Below, piece by piece: positions 24,484 to 34,500 of a stretch of 49,175 nt of DNA. The notes under the pieces are model-generated. The model was not told the DNA's origin, did not search any database, and saw only the letters and a list, made by a program, of their open reading frames with translations. The position numbers and the translations under genes are program-made. Every line of letters starts with the position of its first letter. The first letter of the stretch is position 1. Source of the stretch: Priapulus caudatus (lineage: Eukaryota; Priapulida; Priapulimorpha; Priapulimorphida; Priapulidae); the NCBI RefSeq assembly GCF_000485595.1, contig NW_014577534.1, positions 271,517 through 320,691 of the forward strand, in the 5' to 3' direction.

Positions 24484-24637
24484 TATACTTAGAACAGCTA
24501 ACATTGACAGTATGCTAAATAAGCCAACGACGCGCTGTTTTTTGAACCAATCAGGAGGCAGGATGAAACACATCAGAACCAATCAGAAGGCCGCTAAATT
24601 CCTTACTGGATATGTCGACTGGGAAAAAGCAAATTCG

Positions 24638-25232
24638 CCCCCCGCCACCTTTCATACCTCCCAACGACCCCCACCCTCCATCCTCCCATGACCCCGCACG
24701 CTTCATCTCCCCATGACCCCGACCCTCACCCTCCGCTCCACGACCACCCCCACTCCTTCATCCTCCCACGACCCCCGCACCCTTCATCCTCCTGTACGAC
24801 GCCCTGCAGCCCTTCACCCTCCCCACCCGCGCATCTCTGGCCACGACACACTTGCTCACTCCCCACGACCCCACACCTTCATCCTCCCACCGACCCGCAC
24901 CCTTCATCCTCCCAGGACTCCCCACCTACTCACGACCCCCACCGCTTCATCCTCCCTACGGACCCCGCACCCTTCATCCTCCTCACGACCCCCCGCACCC
25001 TTCACCCTCCACGACCCCGCACCCTTCACCCTCCCCACGACACCCGCCACGCTCTTCATCCTCGCCACGGACCCCCGCACCTTTCATCCTCCGTTACGAC
25101 CCCGCCGCACCCTCACCCTCCCACGAACCGCCGCACCCTTCATCCTCCCCACGACCCCCGCACCCTTCACCCTTCACACCCGCCCCAGACCCGCACACCT
25201 TCATCTCCCCATGACCCTCACCACTCCATAAG
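24638..25232 (+). repeat. C-rich minisatellite, array 2
   Basis: Same ~27-bp unit as array 1 (CGCACCCTTCATCCTCC core) and same orientation, about 21 units. It appears to be the continuation of array 1 after the inserted element. Confidence 0.95.
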
Positions 25233-26033
25233 TTAGCCAGACTAGGGGTATCTTATTCCCCAACGCCCTTTCAAACCCCCGATTTCTGCTGTTTGCGTTC
25301 CGCGTAAACAATAATTTATAACATACCTACCGGAGTACGTACGAGTACACAATAAGCAACGATGCCCCATTCAATTTATTAGTTAACACGGCCGACTTTG
25401 ATAAATTCTTTGACTCATGTGCTAGACGCTTTTTACAATTATATACATTTCGATTGACTTGTCAACACGCCGCGTGAAATAGAATCTTGCATGAGCCCTT
25501 ATATTCAATAATGAATGAACAGTGAAATCTTACCGCAACTTGTAAGCCTCCATTTAGTGTAGCTTCGAGCTTAATTCGATATTGCATTTAATTGCAATTA
25601 AAGTAATAATAGTTTTTTATAAATGACAAGTGGGTTTTCTTTGAATGACACTTTTCAATCATAATCTATCTTTTTCCGTTCGCCATTCGTTTTTGCATTG
25701 ATGCGATTTTATGTAACGAGGTCCGTTTTCCTACACAATACAGACAATTTTATGCTGATAATTCATTAACTTTAGGCAGCTATTTGTAATCGATATCAAA
25801 TTAATAGACAATTTTATTATTCAAATTTTGCTGGAAACTATTTGAGGTCACCATCTGGCGCAGAAAGCTTCTTTCGTCACTGATTAAACTGTTTAATCAA
25901 TAGAAAACCTAATCCTATCGAAGACTAAAAATACTATCGCTTCTCATTTATCGAACCATGTGTAATTTAATTCAGCATGGTTTTTCACCGCATTTATCCA
26001 TGGCTACTCTGACATAACTCACTACATGTAACC
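25233..26033. other. Unassigned DNA before assembly gap
   Basis: AT-rich and apparently single-copy within the window. No gene seen. Confidence 0.5.
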
Positions 26034-26058
26034 NNNNNNNNNNNNNNNNNNNNNNNNN
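26034..26058. other. Assembly gap (25 N)
   Basis: A run of 25 N. Sequence to its right begins exactly within the far end of inverted repeat copy D, so the join rests on repeat sequence and may be a scaffold join. Confidence 1.
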
Positions 26059-28853
26059 ATCTAAACCTATCTAAACAACTAATTTCGTAATTCGACTGCT
26101 TAGTGCCGAATGCAACCAAACGCGCATGAAACTCTGGCAGATCTATCACCGCTGATCATATGTTAGAACCACATTGCTCCTAGGGCTTCTCACAGGCATT
26201 TGAAGCCAATTATCGAGGCTGCCTCAGATGCTGTTCGTCTCGTGGGCTGAGAACTAGGTTTATGCGACAGTGATACGTAACAGTCATGATAGGTCCGTAG
26301 ACTCTGTGCCGATATCTGTGCTAGAAAACGATGGCTGGCGGCTATAGCCTCACGTTCTACCATACCATTAAAAATATCCCTACTGTTCAGAGAGATGTGC
26401 TGCTAAAATTAGATCAGTATGTCGAAAGGGAGAGCGTTGGATCTCGGTTTAGTTGCTTTAATCGGAGGATTTGTGTGATTAAGAGTGATGCAAATATGAG
26501 TGACAGTGTAAACACTATCGCTGGGCGGGATCATGTTGAGAGTTTGGTGATTCATATACGCCTGTGGAAACATCAAGAATCAGCGCGTACGTCACGTCAC
26601 ATTCATCATCGTTCTCGCTAGTTTTTGTTTGCTGGTGTGCCCCCGCGATTCTCGTCTATCTATATTGATCATCGTTGCATCTACCGCCCCAGCTTTAGTC
26701 CTCCCGGAAACGTTCTCTAGCAGCATCATCCAATGTTTGACACTACTGCACATAGCACACGTGTTATATCTTGGTCACTGGACGTGAGAGATTGGCGGAA
26801 TTCTTTGTCTCGATTGTCCTTGTACTGGGTTACTCGTGGCGGGTTTCACCACGACGAATGTATAATTTATGACTTCGCATGTCATTACATCAGATAACGA
26901 TCTAGTAAACATGAAGATCGAAGAAAGAGGCCATGTGGCCATCGAAACTAGTAACCAAAGACGAATGTTATAAAGCGCAGCGGATAGCGTATAGTGTTGA
27001 AGGTAAAATACTCACACGATCAGGGGTACTAGAACAGCTAAACTATCGTGCAGTAAAAGCTACTAGCGGGTATTCTGCTGCGATTATTTTATGCCTGCAA
27101 TTGCAGTTAAGCAAGCATTAAAAATGGCAAATTGTAGCGCTATATTTATTCTCATTTAGTTGGTGTCATGGAAGCGATTAAGGTTTATTTTAGAGTGATC
27201 AAATGGGCTGTGCGCGTGCTCTCTGTAGGACGTTTTTACTTGTAAAAACGGCCGTCAAACAAATAACGTCTGTTAAACACAGTAAAGTATGCTTTAAAGC
27301 GCTTAAGTACCTATACGAAACAAGGCAATTCAATGACTTGCAAGTCAATGACGGCAGGTCCTTGACTCAAGCTTTCTTTCATCGCGTCATTTCTTCTGAC
27401 GATTAGGAGAGTCTTCGATGCGAAAATCTCGTTTAAAAGTCTAGTTCGAGTTAGTCGGAAGAATCTTAAATGTTCTGTGTGAATCTTGCCGAATTAGGGG
27501 CGAGTAGCAACGTTATACGCGTAGACGCGTTATAATTGTTAATTTTGGCCTGAAAAATCGAGTGCTAGGTCGAGGAAAAACAGCTCACCTTTGCCGATCG
27601 CTTAAATATCATTAGTTTTTACAATACAACGAACGTAAGTGTGGTGGCGTGGTCTTTCTCTACAAATAGCCGAAGTCTTACTGTTCGGTACAAAAACAGG
27701 TTTTATGTGGCTCGTTTTGCGTGCGTTTCGCGAAAATCGGTTTTAACAAAAAAATAATGGAATATTTTGAGTTCACAAAAATAAGTTGTACTAGCAATAG
27801 CGCCAGCGGGTGGCTTTGTAATTCCTCCAAGTAATTGCGCTGAATTATAATTTTTTTGCCGAATATGGATCGACAAGTGATTGATTTCACACTGTAAATA
27901 AATCGCGGAATGCGAACTCCCTGTAACTTTCCCCTCTAATTCCTTTCCCCGTCCTCACAGGCTGCACGAGAGCGCGTACAACAAAAACTACGCGTTACAG
28001 GAGTGATCGTCATATGTAGGAGGGCAGGTATGTGTCAGGTTCGGAGAGTATAACACCGCAAATCGCCCATGAATCTATGAAAAAAAAATTCCGTCGCTCT
28101 TCATCTGTGCTACTGCGGTAGATGCAGTAAAATATTAATTAGCAGGATCACGGTTATAATTACAATGTGTATGTTGAAAGATGCTGTTTTTACCGTGAAA
28201 AATTAGATCGTTAGTTTTATATAGCTTTTTCTCTACTAACGCAATGTATGTTTTGCTCCTTCACCCCTCGGTCGAAGACCTTCCCCCCTCCCTCCAGCCA
28301 CGTCGGAGAACTTGGTTCCCATTTCGCGAGCTTACCAGCCTGTGTTCGATGAAATTCCGGGTGCCACCCTCGGAGTGCGTGTGCAGCAAACGGCAGGTGT
28401 TATCACGTGCCGTGGTGATCGGTGGCAGACGATCGATGCAGCACTACTGCGTTTCTGAAACGTTCCGCGCTTCCGCTGCTGCTCCGTGCGTGTTTCGAGC
28501 ACCTCTGCGGGGTGCTTGCCGTGTTTATACGTAGACGCGGGAGCGCGCCGTTTTTGCATCGACTGATATAAACGCCGCTTTTCGTTTACTGCAACCGACG
28601 TCAATGACGTCACAGCGTTCGTACACCTATACGTGACGTGAACGAGCATCGAGCAGCCGCTTTAATCGTGTAGATTGAGAAGTGTTTACCGATGATCATG
28701 AGAAGTTGCAGTTTGCGGGGCGATTTTTGCGCTCGAGAATGCGATTCAGACACATTTTGCTCGTGAAACCTTGATCCGTTGCAATTTGCATACGCAATCC
28801 TATAGTACGTGATACGCCCAGGTATTCACACAACTGCGATTTTTTCTTAATAC
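26059..28853 (-). repeat. Long dispersed repeat, copy D (inverted, 3' half only)
   Basis: Reverse complement of 15018-17890 in copy B. It contains the half of the element missing from copy C. The right edge (TTTTTTCTTAATAC at about 28840-28853) corresponds to the position just beyond the (TA)n tract at which copy C stops. Its left edge is the N gap. Confidence 0.85.
26070..26500 (+). pseudogene. Protein-like frame of unknown family in repeat copy D
   Basis: Inverted counterpart of the frame at 17432-17864. The blocks TIKNIPTVQRDVLLKLDQ and RFSCFNRRICVIKSDANM are retained (about 26365-26500). The upstream blocks are split by small indels, for example one extra T near 26201 and a missing C near 26225. 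Family unknown. Retention of the same peptide in two copies argues that it was coding when the element was active or captured. Confidence 0.4.
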
Positions 28854-28875
28854 AATAGCGTACGCGTACGCTATT
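28854..28875. repeat. Perfect 22-bp palindrome at the repeat D boundary
   Basis: AATAGCGTACG followed directly by its exact complement. It abuts the point where homology of copy D to copy B ends. Confidence 0.9.
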
Positions 28876-28884
28876 AAATTCGCT

Positions 28885-28970
28885 ACGTGTGCCCCTTCGT
28901 GATCGGGCGATTAAATTCGCTGGCGATTTTAATCGCCGCGATCGGGCGATAAAAATCGCTCGTGTGCCCC
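28885..28970. mobile_element. MITE-like remnant with GGGGCACACGAGCG end
   Basis: On the minus strand the right end reads GGGGCACACGAGCGATTTTT followed by repeated GGGCGAT/ATCGCCC units. A second CGTGTGCCCC occurs in direct rather than inverted orientation near 28886-28895, so the element is rearranged or compound. It is related to the MITE at 22148-22335. Confidence 0.5.
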
Positions 28971-28975
28971 TAGCA

Positions 28976-29694
28976 TTAGACTGCTTGACACGTGCACACT
29001 GGCCATAGTAGTTTGCCGTCTTATAATATTTCCCGACAAAGATATTCGAGGATAGTAGTGATCACAAGCACTTGGAACGTTTCGATAATAAAATGAAGTG
29101 TAATTACTACCAAAGTCTTAATGTTAATATTTTTCCCGCTTATTATTTGTAACAGTTTCACGTAAATGAAGTTCAGACGCTCCTCTGCAACACACGGCAC
29201 GCACGGCATTGTAAACAAACACACTCTATCCTTCTGTTAGTTTATACATAGTGGCGTGAGTGAGGTGAAATTGTATGTTGCAAAGGAGCATTTATACGGC
29301 ATTTAGGTGGAATTATAAGTCGATAGATAATACATAAACATTGAGACTTTGGTAGTAAATGCATGTGTGATTATTTACCATCATTTTATTATTTAAACGT
29401 TTCAAGTGTCTGTGGTATTTACAAGCTGTGTCTGTGCGTAAACATTATTCGCTCAGCGATTAAACAGTAACACATTTACTGAACGTTATAGATTCAATAT
29501 AATTCTATGCGTTGAGATTATGAGTCTCAAGACCAACCATGAACCCGTGATGTCAATGGTTAAAATAAATTATGAATACATGATACTGCTATTATAATGT
29601 TTACAAATTATTATCAAACGCGATACTATATCAACGTACGCGACGGTTTAAGCTTTACTTGAACGCGAACGACTCGACTATATCATCAGGAGTG
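28976..29694. other. Unassigned DNA upstream of the K2P exons
   Basis: AT-rich and probably intronic or intergenic relative to the channel gene. No exon could be supported. Confidence 0.4.
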
Positions 29695-29823
29695 AATAAT
29701 AATAGATTATTGTATATAACATTTATAGCATATATAACATTTATAACACATATAACATTTATAACATTATATAACCTAATCACGATTATTATAATAATAG
29801 ATCTATTATTATTCACTCCTGAT
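29695..29823. mobile_element. MITE with ATCAGGAGTGAATAATAATA ends
   Basis: About 129 bp. The left end ATCAGGAGTGAATAATAATA has its inverse at the right end (finishing CACTCCTGAT). The interior is a degenerate tandem of ATATAACATTT units. It is related to the element at 30606-30820. Confidence 0.75.
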
Positions 29824-30605
29824 ATAATCATACTAGGAAGGCTAACTTATGCGATCATCAGAACAATAATACGGTATGTATCCGAGGTTAATGTGGCATT
29901 ATGTTGTGACAGTCAATAGGAGGCTTTAGCTATCGCTTTCTCATGATTGATTTTTGTGTTGTCGAGACCGGCGCGGTAATCAACTAGGTTATGTTGATGC
30001 AGAGATATGCTAGGAATGCGGCCACAAGCTGGGATTCAGTTTTCATTAACAGCACAACACGAGCCAGGCTGGTCTGGGTATCGCGGGATACCCCATATTA
30101 TTAAACGGCAGCACAGTAAGATAATAGAGATAGAGTGATCGTTGGTAATGAAGTCATGGATCACGTTCTAAGATCTTCTTTAAGTCGCAGCTAATACGAA
30201 AATCGCCATTATCATCATCTGTCATGGTCACGTGATTATCGGATACGAGAGCACTGTACACTGTTGATAATGTCGTAGATTTGGAGTGTTTAAACAACAA
30301 CGCTAACCTGCGACGCAACGCTACCGAAATGTGATTGATGAGCCAACTTCACATTGCTCGACAGGTAGCGCCATGAGTTCTTACATTACATCTGTAATGA
30401 GTGTAGAGGTACGATTGGAGTTGGCTTGCGTATCCATGCGGCTCTAATTGATTCCGAAAAAAAGACGAAAAAAATTGCTACATCTTTAGGCAGCGTATTG
30501 GCGTGTTACTGCGCTCATCCACATGATTAATTCACTTGTTCAATCGCAGGAAAAACCAACGATGCACAGTAAAATTAAACTAGTGCATCTATGTGATTAA
30601 GAATT
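29824..30605. other. Unassigned DNA between two related MITEs
   Basis: No gene seen. It lies upstream of the first recognisable channel exon and is probably intronic. Confidence 0.4.
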
Positions 30606-30820
30606 ATCAGAAGTGAATAATAATAGATTATTGTATATAACATATATAACATATAGCTGCGTTCACACGAGGATTTTAGTTCCGTATTTAAGCGTTCACA
30701 CGCATAACATTTATAACATATATAACATTTATAACATTATATAACATAATAACGCTTATTATAAAATCTATGAAGAAAAATCTCTAGATGAATAATAATA
30801 ATCGTAATTCACTCCTGGTA
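30606..30820. mobile_element. MITE with ATCAGAAGTGAATAATAATA ends, carrying an insertion
   Basis: Same family as 29695-29823, with the same inverted ends and ATATAACATTT-type interior. It is interrupted at about 30655-30703 by a ~49-bp segment bounded by direct repeats of GCGTTCACACG. It ends about 200 bp before the first recognisable channel exon. Confidence 0.65.
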
Positions 30821-31019
30821 TTATCATATTATGCGAGCAATGAGTATATAGAAGTTTATAATTTTTTGCTCTTTCACTGTTACGAGTGCTTCGGCTCAAC
30901 TCCCAGCAAGCAGGGAAAAACTCGCGAATTCCACCCAGTCGAGGCAAAGATTTTCGCTCGTGAGTTGAAACGAAACTTACTAACCCGTACTCCTTTTTCT
31001 TCTTCTTCCCTTTACACAG

Positions 31020-31519
31020 GTTACGGTCACATCACGCCGAGCACGGCGTGGGGCCGAATAGCCTGCATGTTCTACGCCATCTGCGGCATTCCGATGTTTC
31101 TCGTCGTGCTCGTGGACCTGGGCAAGCTGTTCACTCGCGCCATCAAGTTCGTCTGGTCGTTCATCCGGAGGTTTTACTACACGGGCACCTGCCGCCGCTA
31201 CCGCATGCGCGTGCAGCAGCAGACGCGTATCGTGAAGGAACAGGCGAAGAAGAGCGCCGACTATGCGAAAGACTACGCCAGCTACTACGGTCGCAAAGGT
31301 GCCGACCTCGCCAAAGAGCAGACGAGAATCGCGATAGAACGAGGCGTGCTGCTCTCACGAGATGCCGTCGAGAAGGTGAAGAGTAGAGGCAAGGGTGATG
31401 CGTCTAGCGATAGCGAGCTGGAGCTTGACGTGCTGGCTGCGCCGGCTGCTAAGCTCAGCCGACCGACGAGTATATCGGAAATGGAAAAATCGCTCGACTA
31501 CCGCAGGCCTACGAAACGA
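31020..31519 (+). CDS. K2P exon: end of first filter, TM2 and long TM2-TM3 loop
   Basis: The acceptor follows a strong pyrimidine tract (CTTCTTCCCTTTACACAG, AG at 31018-31019) and the donor is CGA|GTAAGT at 31520. The exon begins in phase 1, so the first glycine of the GYG filter is split across the intron; K2P genes of several animals are known to have an intron at this filter. TM2 ends at GKLFTRAIKF. About 120 loop residues follow, with a Lys/Glu/Ala/Tyr-rich, likely helical part (KEQAKKSADYAKDYASYYGR) and then an acidic, serine-rich part. Reading through the donor meets a stop at 31655-31657. Confidence 0.9.
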
Positions 31520-34500
31520 GTAAGTAAAGCAATGCCTCGCGTTACGATAAGTCCGGGTCACGCGAATTCGCTTACATGTAATCTGTATGTCGTTTACTCG
31601 CGATACGAAACGAAAAAATCACTCTTACGTAATCTTTCCAAAGTGCGAGTGGGTTAAGGCCCGTCTCCACGCACACGGCGCGCCACGGCACGGTAACGGC
31701 GCCGTTCACCCGTTCCGGCAAAATCATAATCTATATACATCTCATTAGGGTACGCTCAGTCACCGTAAATAAAACGTATGTAACGATTATGAAAGCAGCT
31801 GCCAACACGTTGAACGAATCGTCGTTGTGACACGTAACGTACCTCTCTATCGTATGAAGCAAGTTTGATCTACGCGTGCGCTACTTGTGGAACTTGTGTG
31901 ATTTTGCAATCCTCCCCGCGTCCAGTATACCACAGGTACTTATTTCAAGATCAGTTATTCATAGCGAACTCTACGGGTGGTGTACAAAGAGAAGATCTAC
32001 AGTAAACGGCAACCACCCTTGGATGACTTGATTTGCGTCCAGTTCTGAGCATGATACCTATAGTGGGCGGGGGGCTACCCCCTCCCCTCCGCGTCGAGGA
32101 AGAATAAGTAATAACTCGTCGGGAAACCTTCTATAGAAATATTACAGTGGCGTTGTCTGCGATTGTTTTAATAATTATTAAATATATATAATTAATCCGT
32201 GCACCGCGTAGAGGCAGGGGAAATATTATGAGGATCTTGCATTAAACATAGGTAAATCCGGTTTTATTTTAAAATTTATTTGCTTTCCTTCGTATATAGC
32301 GCTCAGTTTATGATTATGATTTAGTATTTGATTGAAGGAGACCTAGCATGAAGGGATATTGAATGTTATTCAGTGCGAAGTAAGCTTTAAGATTCGCACT
32401 CGGTACATAGAGGTCGAACTACAATAAATCTATACGGACAACATTAGCGCTGTCAACTTACTATTCCCACCCGTAAAAATATGAGCGAAAGTAGGTTACG
32501 ATCGTAAGTAGCACCGATAAAATCGACTCGTTACTAGCACACTAACTTGCTAACACGCGCATATTGTATATAATCTTTCGCATATGAGAAAGCTGCAGCA
32601 ATAAACCGATTGGAATCACGTTTGCTAGCCAACACAAGTGTTCTCTATGTTGGCATCGTTCTGAATTTATATGTGTGATATTTTATGTGTATTATATTAT
32701 TAGGCGCTGCACAGGCGCATATTCTATGTTTATTTGAAGCACAGCCACATAAATCATTAGCACATGTAATAATACTAAAAATTTGTTTTCATAGTAAAAT
32801 CCATTAGTAAGCTCGTTTTACAATCATTTTCCCATTGCATTATTATAAAGCCGAGCGATTCCAAAGTTATAATTGGCTTTATTAGCTTTTATCCCGCACT
32901 AAACCCGCAATTAACGGCAATGGAGCATGGTCTAAGTGATATGCTTTTTTTACAAATTCAAACGAGAACTGGCGCTATGGTTTGGTGAACATGTATGAAT
33001 CGACTTATTATTGCAAAAAAATACAGAGATGAAACAGGCCAGTGGACGAATTATTAACTGTTATGCTATCGGCGAAGATCAATGAACCATTACCAGCAGT
33101 GGATCTCGGTTAAGCAAACACCAACGTATTCCGCGCTTAACCGGTCTTCACTAAAGAAAGAACTGTTTATAAAAAACAGCCCGCACCAGCGAAAAGAAAA
33201 CAAAAATGAAAATTGGCGTTTTTGGGCTCGTTACCAATGAACGCGAATATATATGGACGCCTCACGATATTATAATGCTGCAGTAAACCCGGTCGGCGTG
33301 GAGGTAAATGCGTTCGTTGTACAGGCACGCTGGACGCATGCGCACTAGCAACGCTCACCCGTACTACGTCACGGATTCGCGACGTAGGAACTAGCGTCTT
33401 TAGCGACATATTCTCGCTGCCCTCTGGCGGTAATTTTCTTACGTCGGTTTAAGACCCGCAAGATCTGTGTTATTTTACAGCGCCTCTGTAAGTGACCGCT
33501 TGCTTTTGATATTTTAGGCTGCGATGGCGAGGTTCGATGATCTTGATGATCCAGATCTAGAGGAGCCAGAGATTATGCCCGAGTTTGTCGTGGATGAGGA
33601 GTTCAACTTACCGATCACCATCGCACTGGCTCTACTTACTGGTTACATATTCGTCGGTAGGAGCCTACTTAATAAGCCAATCCTACTAGAGATACACAAA
33701 ATGACATGGCGTATATTTATACGAATCTAAATTTCTCAACGATAGAAGTAACTACACTGACTCCCAAAACGTTTGCTTCCCTAGAGAGATCATGGATATT
33801 CCACAATAGAGAAGTGAGCTTCGAGCAAACGACGTAGCCTACGTTTTTTTGTTTTTTTTCTAGCTGGCATGATTTACGTTAAATGCACATTTCCCTTTGA
33901 TGGCATCACGGCTATTCACGTCTTGACCTAGCATTTGCTTTACTAAAATTGAAATCGTGTTACAGCAGTGTGATGTCCTCTCATACCTAACTCTTGTAAT
34001 GGTTGTGGCTTGCATGCTTGCGTTCCAGTTTCAGATGCACTCGGTCGCTTCAGCAACGCTGCGGTAAAACACGAAAACGGGAACAGATGACGCCTATTAG
34101 GGACTATATGTTTTCATACGTATAGTGCCAAAGCAGATTTTCTTCGCAGACTCCTCATGCATGCACTTCTCGTAATAGCAGTGTTTGAATGCGCGCCAAT
34201 TCCGCGGTAAAAGCAAAAATATTGACGCACTTTCTAACCATTGTATTATTTCAACCATGCTAAATTGCTCGTGAACTTTCGAAATGTTCTCGCCGGATTT
34301 TTTCTCCAGATTTTTTCTCATGCCCATAGGCGGTCATCACACCTAACTTGTGTTAACCGCTGTATATAGCCTTGCTGTACTAGAGATGCGAACGATTTCA
34401 ATATTGCTTCTTTACGAATAGCATCTCCGAAGAGATACAACTTAATTAACTGCCATGATTAACAATCACACAATGGCACGTGCATTGACAACTTTATTTT

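Larger units (their letters stand above)
24031..24632. mobile_element. ~600-bp element with inverted ends splitting the minisatellite
   Basis: The left end (24033-24056, TTCCACAGTCGACATA) is inverted relative to the right end (24611-24630, TATGTCGACTGGGAAAAAGC). The similarity continues inward to AATTTTAGCG and CGCTAAATT. C-rich minisatellite lies on both sides. Inside are telomere-like CCCTAA repeats, A-rich sequence and a tRNA-like segment on the minus strand. It may be a MITE or a tRNA-derived SINE composite. Confidence 0.55.

Noticed and set aside
24688-25236. Pro/His-rich frames in the second minisatellite array
   Set aside because: Same repeat artefact as in array 1.
30788-31019. Upstream extension of the first K2P frame starting with ATG at 30788
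   Set aside because: It lies in intron and MITE sequence. A strong pyrimidine tract and AG end at 31019, and the peptide before GYG lacks any TM1 or pore helix.
33167-33409. 80-codon minus-strand frame in a K2P intron
   Set aside because: No recognised domain, splice context or repeat partner. Length is compatible with chance.
34097-34327. 76-codon minus-strand frame in the second K2P intron
   Set aside because: Somewhat protein-like but matches no family I recognise and has no flanking coding sequence.
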